From: Candidatus Aminicenantota bacterium
GTDB lineage: Bacteria; Acidobacteriota; Aminicenantia; Aminicenantales; Saccharicenantaceae
Direction of reading: 5' to 3'
NCBI GenBank assembly: GCA_011048485.1
Contig: DSDX01000072.1
Location: forward strand, 1-6,009
DNA: 6,009 nucleotides
Part shown: positions 1 through 5,498 of the stretch, in pieces
How positions within the stretch are numbered: the stretch's first letter is position 1
Layout: each line of letters begins with the position of its first letter
The notes under the pieces: model-generated
Database searches by the model: none
Seen by the model: only the letters and a program-made list of their open reading frames with translations
What the model was told of the DNA's origin: nothing
Position numbers and translations under genes: made by a program

Positions 1-41
1 AGTACGCGTTCCTGCTCGACCTGGCCGGGATCAGGGAGTGA
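1..41 (+). CDS. 3' end of an unidentified protein-coding gene
   Basis: Reading from base 3 gives YAFLLDLAGIRE followed by TGA at 39-41. This frame is chosen because it ends at once before a promoter and tRNA gene, and its residues look like an ordinary amphipathic C-terminal helix. One of the other two plus frames was followed and stays open into the promoter. Twelve residues are too few to name a family. The gene starts outside the window, and the call rests only on frame plausibility. Confidence 0.4.
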   Translation, partial: YAFLLDLAGIRE

Positions 42-70
42 GCCGGGGGCCGGACGCGCCGCGGCGCCGT

Positions 71-99
71 TTGACAACCGGCCACGTCTTGACTAAACT
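71..99 (+). promoter_or_regulatory. sigma70-type promoter of the tRNA-Lys gene
   Basis: A perfect -35 box TTGACA (71-76) is followed by exactly 17 nt and a -10 box TAAACT (94-99, four of six consensus bases). Transcription would start near 106, about 8 nt before the mature tRNA 5' end, so the precursor would have a very short leader for RNase P to remove. The spacing and position make this a strong prediction, although no transcript data are available. Confidence 0.75.
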
Positions 100-113
100 G
101 GAGTGGCCTTTTT

Positions 114-186
114 GGCCCGCTAGCTCAATTGGTAGAGCAGCAGACTCTTAATCTGCGGGTTGTAGGTTCGAGTCCTACGCGGGTCA
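114..186 (+). tRNA. tRNA-Lys (anticodon CUU)
   Basis: The 73-nt sequence folds into a complete cloverleaf. The acceptor stem is 114-120 with 179-185 (one G-U wobble, 115/184) and the discriminator is A186. The D stem is GCTC 123-126 with GAGC 135-138. The anticodon stem is 140-144 with 152-156 around loop CTCTTAA, giving anticodon CTT at 147-149, which reads AAG lysine codons. The variable loop has 5 nt. The T stem is GTAGG 162-166 with CCTAC 174-178 around TTCGAGT. The 3' CCA is not encoded (bases 187-189 are TTC), so it must be added by nucleotidyltransferase. Bases 141-187 recur in degraded form at 2332-2378. Confidence 0.97.
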
Positions 187-266
187 TTCTTCAAACCCCG
201 TCATGATCCCGTCCCGAGCCGGAATGTTCACGGTCCGATTACTATCGCGCGGCTGAAGCCGTTCGC

Positions 267-291
267 CGTCCTCGCTCGGCCGACGAGGACG
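267..291. repeat. 8-bp inverted repeat downstream of tRNA-Lys
   Basis: CGTCCTCG (267-274) is exactly complementary to CGAGGACG (284-291). The 9-nt loop itself contains the palindrome TCGGCCGA (276-283). It could form a stable hairpin in the tRNA read-through transcript, but no run of T follows, so it is not a standard intrinsic terminator. It could equally be a dyad binding site, or chance in GC-rich sequence. Confidence 0.35.
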
Positions 292-361
292 CGAAATCCG
301 CGTATCCTTCCAGCGCCCGCCGGCGTGAGGGACTCTGCCGCCCCATGATCGACCGCAGTCC

Positions 362-390
362 TTGACTCTCGGCCAAGGCCGGGATATCCT
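362..390 (+). promoter_or_regulatory. Candidate sigma70 promoter for hcp
   Basis: TTGACT (362-367, five of six consensus bases) and TATCCT (385-390, four of six) are separated by 17 nt. Transcription would begin near 397, leaving an untranslated leader of roughly 160 nt before the hcp start at 560. No regulator site can be assigned. Confidence 0.45.
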
Positions 391-543
391 CAACCGCGCG
401 CCTTCGGTCGGTATCCGCAACGGTGGGGCCCGCCGCGAGGGGCTCGCCTATCGACGACAGACGGCTTTGTCGCCTATTCCATCAACCGCCGCTGCGGCTG
501 ACGGCTTTGACGAACTTCAAAAAGACGAACGCCGAGATGGCAC

Positions 544-552
544 AGGAGGGAG
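544..552 (+). promoter_or_regulatory. Shine-Dalgarno site that fixes the hcp start
   Basis: AGGAGGGAG lies 7-10 nt before the ATG at 560 and is the strongest ribosome-binding sequence near this gene. It favours the ATG at 560 over the in-frame ATGs at 569, 596 and 602. The last of these would match the usual Hcp N-terminus (MFCYQC) but has no comparable site before it. Confidence 0.7.
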
Positions 553-559
553 AAGACAG

Positions 560-2259
560 ATGAAGGCCATGGCCAACGAGCAAGACGGGCCCGCGATGAA
601 CATGTTCTGCTATCAATGTGAACAAACCGCCCAGGGAACCGGCTGCACCTTGCAAGGCGTCTGCGGCAAGGATCCAGAGACCGCGGCGCTCCAGGACCTC
701 CTGATCCACATCGCCGAGGACGTCAGCCGGCACGCCCACAGGGCGCGGCAACTCGGCGCGGCCCATCGCCCGGCCGATCTGTTCGTCGTCGAGGCCCTGT
801 TCGCCACGGTGACCAACGTGGACTTCGATCCGCGGCGCGTGTCGGAGCTGATCCGGCGCGGCGCGGCGGTCCGCGGCGAGATCCAGCGGGTCTGCGAGGC
901 GGCGCACCGGAAGGCCGGGCGGCAGCCGGAGCCGCCGGCGGACGAGGCGGCGATCGAGCCGGCCGACGACCTCGGCGGGATGATCCGGCAGGGCAGGCAA
1001 GTCACCGTCAAGAAGCGGATCGACGCCCTCGGCCAGGACGTGGCGGGACTTCAGGAACTGATCACCTACGGTCTGAAAGGCATGGCCGCCTACGTCGACC
1101 ACGCGCAGATCCTCGGGGTCGAGGACGACGCGGTCTATGCGTTCATCCATGAGGCGATGGACTTTCTGGCCGGCAACCCCGATGACGTGGCCGCACTGAT
1201 GGCCATGGCGTTGCGCGTCGGCGAAGTGAACCTCAGGGCCATGGAGATGCTAGATGCCGCCAACACCGGCTCGTACGGCCATCCGGAGCCAACCGAGGTC
1301 CGCGTCACGCCCGTCAAGGGCAAGTGCATCGTGGTCTCCGGTCATGATCTCAAAGACCTCGAGATGCTCCTGGAACAGACCGAGGGCCGGGGGATCAACG
1401 TCTACACGCACGGGGAGATGCTGCCCAGTCTGGCGTATCCGCGGCTCAAGGCGCACAAGCACCTCGTGGGCAACTACGGCGGAGCGTGGCAGGATCAGCG
1501 GCACGAGTTCGATGTCTTCCCGGGCGCGATCCTGATGACCACCAACTGCATCCAGAAGCCCAAGGCCAGCTACGCCGGGCGCATCTTCACCACCGGACTG
1601 GTCGCCTGGCCGAGCGTCGCCCATATCGCCGCCGACGCAGAGGGGAACAAGGATTTCACGCCGGTGATCGAGGCGGCGCTGGCGGCCCCGGGCTTCGCCG
1701 AGGACGTCGAGCCCAAGTCGATCACCATCGGCTTCGCGCGCAACACCGTCATGGGCGTGGCCGGGACGGTGGTCGACGCCGTCAAGGCCGGGAAGATCCG
1801 TCACTTCTTCCTCATCGGCGGCTGTGACGGGGCCAAATCCGGCCGGAACTACTACACCGAGCTGGCCCAACTGGTCCCGGATGACTGTATGATCCTGACC
1901 CTGGCCTGTGGTAAGTACCGTTTCAACAAGCTCCCGTTCGGCGACATCGGCGGCATCCCGCGATTGCTGGACTGCGGGCAGTGCAACGACGCCTACAGCG
2001 CCATCCGGATCGCCACGGCCTTGAGCGAGGCCTTCGGGTGCGGGGTGAACGATCTGCGCTGAGCCTGGTCCTGAGCTGGTACGAGCAGAAGGCGGTGTGC
2101 GTCCTGCTCACGCTGCTGCACCTCGGCATTCGGAATATGCGGCTTGGCCCGACGCTGCCGGCGTTCATCGGCCCCAACGCTCTGAACGTGCTGGTGAACA
2201 CGTTCAACCTCAGGCCGATCAAGACGCCTGCCGAAGACCTCGCCGACATGCTGGGATGA
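560..2259 (+). pseudogene. hcp: Hybrid cluster protein (class I), split by a -1 frameshift
   Basis: Hcp is a cytoplasmic iron-sulfur enzyme described as a hydroxylamine reductase and, in enteric bacteria, a high-affinity NO reductase/protein nitrosylase. The N-terminal cysteines follow C-x2-C-x8-C-x5-C (class I, 4Fe-4S, as in Desulfovibrio). Hybrid-cluster ligands are present with family spacing: His262 (SGHDLKD), Glu286 (THGEML), Cys330 (TTNC), Cys422 (GGCDG), Cys450 (ACGKYRFN) and Cys475 (GQCND). After GVNDL the frame hits TGA at 2060-2062. The frame one base back continues with the expected C-terminus, LSLVLSWYEQKAV to AEDLADMLG, stop 2257-2259. One base (probably a C of CCG CTG) is missing near 2056-2059. 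Restoring it gives 566 residues, or 552 from MFCYQC, close to Desulfovibrio Hcp. As read, the 500-residue product lacks ligands Glu and Lys of WYEQK (bases 2083-2091) and should be inactive. All other motifs are intact, so a sequencing error or recent mutation is likely. The 14-residue N-terminal extension is unusual. No reductase partner (hcr) is adjacent. Confidence 0.93.
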
Positions 2260-2331
2260 TCGACGCGCGCGGCCGCCGAGCGGCGTCTTCACGGGTCCTC
2301 ATGGCCTGGAGACACCGCCGGTCATCTGCCA

Positions 2332-2378
2332 CAGACTCTTGATCTGCGGGTTGTCGGCTCGAGCCCTACGCGGGGCAT
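2332..2378 (+). repeat. Degraded copy of the tRNA-Lys 3' half
   Basis: These 47 bases match 141-187, from the 3' part of the anticodon stem strand through the T arm and acceptor strand to one base past the tRNA, with five substitutions. The differences are A150 to G2341, A164 to C2355, T168 to C2359, T173 to C2364 and T184 to G2375. One falls in the anticodon loop and the others in the T arm or acceptor strand, where a T-stem pair and the conserved TTC of the T loop are broken. No D arm or 5' acceptor strand precedes it, so it cannot make a tRNA. Similarity stops a few bases upstream of the anticodon stem and just past the tRNA end. Confidence 0.85.
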
Positions 2379-2414
2379 TTTCCTTTCGCCGCTCACGAGT
2401 CCAAGCGAAGCGGC

Positions 2415-2443
2415 TTGTATGCGTTGGACGACAGGATTACAAT
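2415..2443 (+). promoter_or_regulatory. Candidate promoter for the metal ATPase gene
   Basis: TTGTAT (2415-2420, three of six, with the conserved TTG) is followed by 17 nt and TACAAT (2438-2443, five of six). Transcription would begin around 2450, 100 nt before the chosen ATPase start. A small dyad, GATT-AC-AATC, overlaps the -10 box and might be an operator, but it is too short to assign. No 19-bp-spaced CueR-type element and no CopY-type TACA-N2-TGTA box is visible. Confidence 0.4.
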
Positions 2444-2549
2444 CGTATCAGACCACGCGGCTCGTGGGGATGTGGACAGCCGGCGCCGAAGACGCACAGC
2501 GTGGAAAGATCGACGCCGGGACTGGCGCTGCGCGGATGGAATCGCGTCC

Positions 2550-4676
2550 ATGATGGAATTCAAGCATACCCATGACGGGTCCAAGAAAGCTCAACAACGC
2601 GTGAAACACCCCCTTCATCACGAGCATCATCCCGGTCACGGCGGCATGACATTCGAGGGCGGCGGGGGCCGCGGCCGCAGGGATCACGAGCCGAGCGGGG
2701 CGCACAAGCACACGGACATGGTCGCCGATTTCAGGCGAAGATTCTGGATCTCGCTCGCCGCCACCGTGCCCATCCTGGCCCTCTCGCCCATGATCCAGAG
2801 GTTCCTGGGTCTCGGGGACGCGCTCAGGTTCCCCGGGGACATCTGGCTTCTCTTCGCCCTCTCGTCCTTCGTCTATGCCTTCGGCGGCTACCCCTTCTTG
2901 AAGGGCATCGCGGCCGAGCTCGGAAAGAGGCGGCCGGGTATGATGACGCTCATCGCGGTGGCGATCACCACCGCCTACGCCTACAGCGCCGCCGTCGTCT
3001 TCGGCCTCCGGGGCGAGGTCTTCTTCTGGGAGCTGGCGACTCTCGTCGACATCATGCTGCTCGGGCACTGGGTGGAGATGAAGTCGGTCGCGGGAGCGTC
3101 CCGGGCCCTCGAGGAGCTGGCCCGGCTCATGCCTTCGGAGGCCCACCTGCTCCGGGAGGACGGTTCGACGGTCGACGTTCCCCTTTCTGAGCTCGAGGCG
3201 GGCCGGCGGGTCGTGGTCAAGCCGGGCGAGAAGGTCCCGGCCGACGGGGACGTCGTCGAAGGAGAGACCTCGGTCGACGAGGCCATGCTCACCGGTGAGT
3301 CGAAGCCCGTGAGCAAGAAGGAGGGCGATACCGTCATCGGCGGATCCGTCAACGGCGAAGGCTCCCTCACGGTCGAGATCAAGAGGACGGGCAAGGACTC
3401 CTACCTGTCCCAGGTCGTCGATCTCGTCCGGCGGGCCCAGGCGAGCAAATCGAGGACCCAGGACCTGTCGGACCGGGCCGCGATGTGGCTAACCTTGATC
3501 GCCATCGGCGCGGGCCTGCTGACCCTCATCGGCTGGCTGGCCGCGGCCGAACGGGGCTTCTCGTTCGCCCTCGAGCGGATGGTCACGGTCATGGTCATCA
3601 CCTGCCCGCATGCCCTGGGCCTGGCCGTTCCGCTTGTCGTGGCCATGTCGACCGCGATCTCGGCCCGCAACGGCCTGCTCATCAGGGATCGCGCCGCCTT
3701 CGAGCGGGCCCGCAAGATCCAGGCCGTCGTCTTCGATAAGACCGGCACGCTGACGGAGGGGCGCTTCGGGGTGACGGACACGCTGGCCCTCGGCTCGGGC
3801 GGCCTGGACGAAGCCGGGGTCCTGAGATACGCGGCCGCCGTCGAAAGCCGCTCCGAGCACTCGATCGCCAAGGGCATCACCGCAGCGGCCCCGGGCGATC
3901 TCCCTCCCGTCGAGGGATTCAAAGCCATCCCCGGACAGGGCGCCGAGGGGCGCGTCGAAGGCCGCGAGATCAAGATCGTCAGCCCCGGCTACCTCGAGGA
4001 GCGAGGGATCGGGATCGACGACGAGCGGGCCGAGCGGCTTTCCGCCGAGGGCAAGACCGTCGTTTACCTCCTCATCGACGGGCGGCCCGCGGGGGCCCTG
4101 GCCCTGGCCGACATCGTCCGCCCGGAATCGAAAGCGGCCGTGGGCCGTCTCAAGGAGATGGGCGTTCAATGCCTGATGCTGACCGGTGACAACCGAGCGG
4201 TCGCGGAGCAAGTGGCCGCCGAGCTGGGACTCGACGACTTCTTCGCCGAGGTGCTGCCGCGGGACAAGGCCGCCAAGATCAAGGAGGTCCAGGACCGCGG
4301 GCTGGTCGTGGCCATGGTCGGGGACGGCGTCAACGACGCCCCGGCCCTGGCCCAGGCCGACGTCGGGATCGCCATCGGCGCCGGCACCGACGTGGCCGTG
4401 GAAGCGGCCGACATCGTCCTCGTCAGGAGCGACCCGCTCGACGCCGTGGCCATCGTCGGACTGGCCCGGGCGACCTATCGCAAGATGGTCCAGAACCTGG
4501 CCTGGGCGACGGGTTACAATGCCGTCGCCATCCCGCTCGCGGCGGGCGTGCTCTTTCAGGCCGGGATCGTGCTCAGCCCGGCCCTGGGCGCCGTCCTCAT
4601 GTCGCTCAGCACCGTCATCGTCGCCGTCAACGCCAGGCTGCTGAAAGTTGGAGAGGCTAAGGGAGACGGGTTATAA
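2550..4676 (+). CDS. copB: CopB-type copper/silver-exporting P1B ATPase (CPH class)
   Basis: This is an inner-membrane pump that uses ATP to expel copper (or silver) ions. From the ATG at 2550 it has 708 residues. It opens with a His-rich tail (11 His in the first 57 residues, including HHEHH) and has no CxxC metal-binding domain. Eight membrane segments are apparent. Motifs in order: TGES 248-251 (actuator domain); CPH 352-354 in membrane segment 6, the mark of the P1B-3 (CopB) subgroup rather than CopA-type CPC; DKTGT with phosphorylated Asp396; SEHS 435-438, where the P1B nucleotide domain usually has SEHP; GDGVND 591-596; GYN 655-657 in segment 7; MSLST from 684 in segment 8. The start is moderately certain: the frame extends upstream to 2415, but that part overlaps the promoter and looks noncoding. 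GGATGGA (2534-2540) is a modest ribosome site; ATG 2553 is an alternative. Substrate is inferred from CPH and the His-rich tail; Cu(I), Cu(II) and Ag(I) cannot be told apart. plsC follows after 12 nt. Confidence 0.93.
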   Translation: MMEFKHTHDGSKKAQQRVKHPLHHEHHPGHGGMTFEGGGGRGRRDHEPSGAHKHTDMVADFRRRFWISLAATVPILALSPMIQRFLGLGDALRFPGDIWLLFALSSFVYAFGGYPFLKGIAAELGKRRPGMMTLIAVAITTAYAYSAAVVFGLRGEVFFWELATLVDIMLLGHWVEMKSVAGASRALEELARLMPSEAHLLREDGSTVDVPLSELEAGRRVVVKPGEKVPADGDVVEGETSVDEAMLTGESKPVSKKEGDTVIGGSVNGEGSLTVEIKRTGKDSYLSQVVDLVRRAQASKSRTQDLSDRAAMWLTLIAIGAGLLTLIGWLAAAERGFSFALERMVTVMVITCPHALGLAVPLVVAMSTAISARNGLLIRDRAAFERARKIQAVVFDKTGTLTEGRFGVTDTLALGSGGLDEAGVLRYAAAVESRSEHSIAKGITAAAPGDLPPVEGFKAIPGQGAEGRVEGREIKIVSPGYLEERGIGIDDERAERLSAEGKTVVYLLIDGRPAGALALADIVRPESKAAVGRLKEMGVQCLMLTGDNRAVAEQVAAELGLDDFFAEVLPRDKAAKIKEVQDRGLVVAMVGDGVNDAPALAQADVGIAIGAGTDVAVEAADIVLVRSDPLDAVAIVGLARATYRKMVQNLAWATGYNAVAIPLAAGVLFQAGIVLSPALGAVLMSLSTVIVAVNARLLKVGEAKGDGL

Positions 4677-4677
4677 T
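4648..4677 (+). promoter_or_regulatory. Perfect -10 box at the ATPase stop codon, possible plsC promoter
   Basis: TATAAT at 4672-4677 overlaps the ATPase stop codon TAA (4674-4676). A weak -35 candidate, TTGGAG (4648-4653, three of six), lies 18 nt upstream. Transcription would start near 4684, only about 5 nt before the plsC ATG at 4689. The resulting mRNA would be nearly leaderless, which fits the lack of a well-placed Shine-Dalgarno sequence there. Chance overlap with a Leu-stop codon pair (TTA TAA) is possible. Confidence 0.4.
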
Positions 4678-4688
4678 CGGTCCGGCCC

Positions 4689-5381
4689 ATGCGCACCGCT
4701 CTCCTCGTCGTCGTTTTCATCGTCCTGACGCTCGTCGCCGCTCCCGTGCTGCTCGTCTGCGTCCTCGTCGGGCGGCCCGAGGCCTTCCTCGCCTACGGCG
4801 TCTGGATGATGCGGGTCGGGCGGTCCATCATCGGCATCCCGCTCGACGTCGAGGGGCTCGAACGGCTGGAACGGCAGACGCCCTACGTCTTCATGGGCAA
4901 CCATCTGAGTTTTCTCGACGCGCCGCTCCTGGTGACGGTCGCCGACAGGCCGCTGCGCTTCATCGTCAAAAGGTTCGTCTTCCGCATCCCGGTCCTGGGC
5001 CTGGGGATGAAGTTCGCCGGCTATGTCCCTCTCGACAAGGAGGGCGTCGGGGAAGGGCGCAAGAGGATCGCCCGGGCGGCCGATCTCATCAAGGACAGGG
5101 GGTATTCGTTCCTCATCTATCCCGAGGGCCAGCGCAGCTGGGACGGGAAGCTGCAGCCTTTCCGGAGGGGCGGCTTCTTCCTGGCCCTCGAAACCGGGGC
5201 GCCCATCGTCCCGGTGTCGATCCGAGGGACCTACGAGCTGATGCCGCGAACGACCTGGCGCGTCCGCCGCGGTCCCGTCCGGATCGTCTTCCACGAACCG
5301 ATCGACGTCTCCGGGTATACGGTCGAAACGATGCCGGAGCTCATGCAGAGGGTCCGCGCGGCTGTCGCCTCGGCCCTGTGA
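4689..5381 (+). CDS. plsC: 1-acyl-sn-glycerol-3-phosphate acyltransferase (PlsC family)
   Basis: The PlsC family transfers a second acyl chain to lysophosphatidic acid to make phosphatidic acid at the cytoplasmic membrane face. The 230-residue product is a normal length for the family. It starts with a hydrophobic anchor (about residues 3-28). It has the catalytic acyltransferase motif NHLSFLD (Asn71, His72, Asp77), a second block FIVKRFVFRIPVLG, the substrate-binding block YPEGQRS (144-150), where many members have FPEGTRS, and the late block IVPVSIRGT. The ATG at 4689 is chosen because it begins the membrane anchor. Its nearest purine-rich sequence (AAGGGAG, 4659-4665) is too far upstream for normal ribosome spacing. 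The 12-nt gap after the ATPase suggests co-transcription, or a separate start from the TATAAT at 4672. A broader role in lyso-lipid or ornithine-lipid acylation cannot be excluded, as the fold is shared. Confidence 0.9.
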   Translation: MRTALLVVVFIVLTLVAAPVLLVCVLVGRPEAFLAYGVWMMRVGRSIIGIPLDVEGLERLERQTPYVFMGNHLSFLDAPLLVTVADRPLRFIVKRFVFRIPVLGLGMKFAGYVPLDKEGVGEGRKRIARAADLIKDRGYSFLIYPEGQRSWDGKLQPFRRGGFFLALETGAPIVPVSIRGTYELMPRTTWRVRRGPVRIVFHEPIDVSGYTVETMPELMQRVRAAVASAL

Positions 5382-5437
5382 CCGCACATCTTCCTGATTA
5401 AAAGCGCAGCGCGTCGCAGATGTTGGCGGAGCCGCGA

Positions 5438-5486
5438 GAGGGGGTCAAACCTACCTTTTGCAGCAAAAGGTAGGTTTGACCCCCTC
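5438..5486. repeat. Perfect 24-bp-arm palindrome between convergent genes
   Basis: Arms 5438-5461 and 5463-5486 are exact reverse complements around A5462. The outer part is GAGGGGGTCAAACC and the inner part CTACCTTTTGC. As RNA or single-stranded DNA it would fold into about 23 bp with a 3-nt loop. It lies 56 nt past the plsC stop and 12 nt past the stop of the convergent minus-strand gene. It could therefore stop transcription from both sides, but neither side has a T tract after the stem. Length, perfection and a GGGGTCAAA/TTTGACCCC outer stem resemble dispersed intergenic hairpin repeats (REP-like) better than a plain terminator; that family assignment is inference. Confidence 0.9.
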
Positions 5487-5498
5487 CCAAGACGGCCT

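Larger units (their letters stand above)
187..559 (+). other. Gene-free leader between tRNA-Lys and hcp
   Basis: I see no convincing gene here. The hcp reading frame is open upstream to 362, but its translation before 560 has no resemblance to Hcp and no ribosome site at its 5' end. The minus-strand open frame over 184-420 is Arg/Pro-rich low-quality sequence typical of chance frames in GC-rich DNA. The stretch contains an 8-bp inverted repeat (267-291) and a promoter candidate (362-390). I recognise no riboswitch fold, and I see no TTGAT-N4-ATCAA type (FNR/NNR) palindrome, the kind often found before hcp genes. Confidence 0.6.
141..2378. mobile_element. Possible integrated segment bracketed by tRNA-Lys 3' repeats
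   Basis: Bases 141-187 (anticodon stem to tRNA end plus one base) and 2332-2378 form a direct repeat matching at 42 of 47 positions. Integrases that use tRNA genes commonly leave an intact tRNA at one end and a displaced 3' fragment at the other. The enclosed DNA of about 2.1 kb holds only hcp and its leader. There is no integrase, excision factor or replication gene, so this would be a shrunken remnant or a passenger left after a larger element was deleted. A tandem tRNA-Lys duplication that decayed around a later insertion is an alternative. Confidence 0.35.

Noticed and set aside
482..1870. Long open frames on the minus strand opposite hcp (482-1150, 613-1011, 1250-1870)
   Set aside because: These are shadow frames of a GC-rich gene. 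Their translations are Arg/Gly/Asp-rich with no recognisable domain, and they lie fully opposite a clear Hcp coding sequence.
2040..2075. Programmed -1 ribosomal frameshift producing full-length Hcp
   Set aside because: There is no X-XXY-YYZ slippery heptamer, no A- or T-rich slip run before the TGA, and no clear downstream pseudoknot. The Hcp family is not known to use frameshifting, so a missing base is the simpler explanation.
2271..2284. Small hairpin after hcp (GCCGC-CGA-GCGGC) as terminator
   Set aside because: Only five base pairs, within a GC-rich stretch, followed by a mixed sequence with no T run. This is too weak to call.
2332..2378. A second functional tRNA-Lys gene
   Set aside because: No D arm or 5' acceptor strand precedes it, a T-stem pair is broken, and the conserved TTC of the T loop is changed, so no cloverleaf can form.
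2415..2549. ATPase start at 2415 (TTG), adding 45 residues
   Set aside because: The added residues are Arg-rich and unlike CopB N-termini, the TTG overlaps a promoter -35 candidate, and no ribosome site precedes it. The double ATG at 2550/2553 just before the His-rich tail fits better.
2448..5387. Open frames opposite or overlapping the ATPase and plsC genes
   Set aside because: All are low-complexity Arg/Ser/Pro/Asp-rich translations caused by GC-biased third positions. None has a family motif or a ribosome site to support it.
5382..5429. Inverted repeat ACATCT/AGATGT after plsC
   Set aside because: Six base pairs with a 26-nt loop, and a bulge is needed to extend it. This is expected by chance.
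5438..5486. Ordinary rho-independent terminator
   Set aside because: The stem is much longer than usual, and neither strand has a T run after it. A termination role is possible but the sequence does not show the standard signal.
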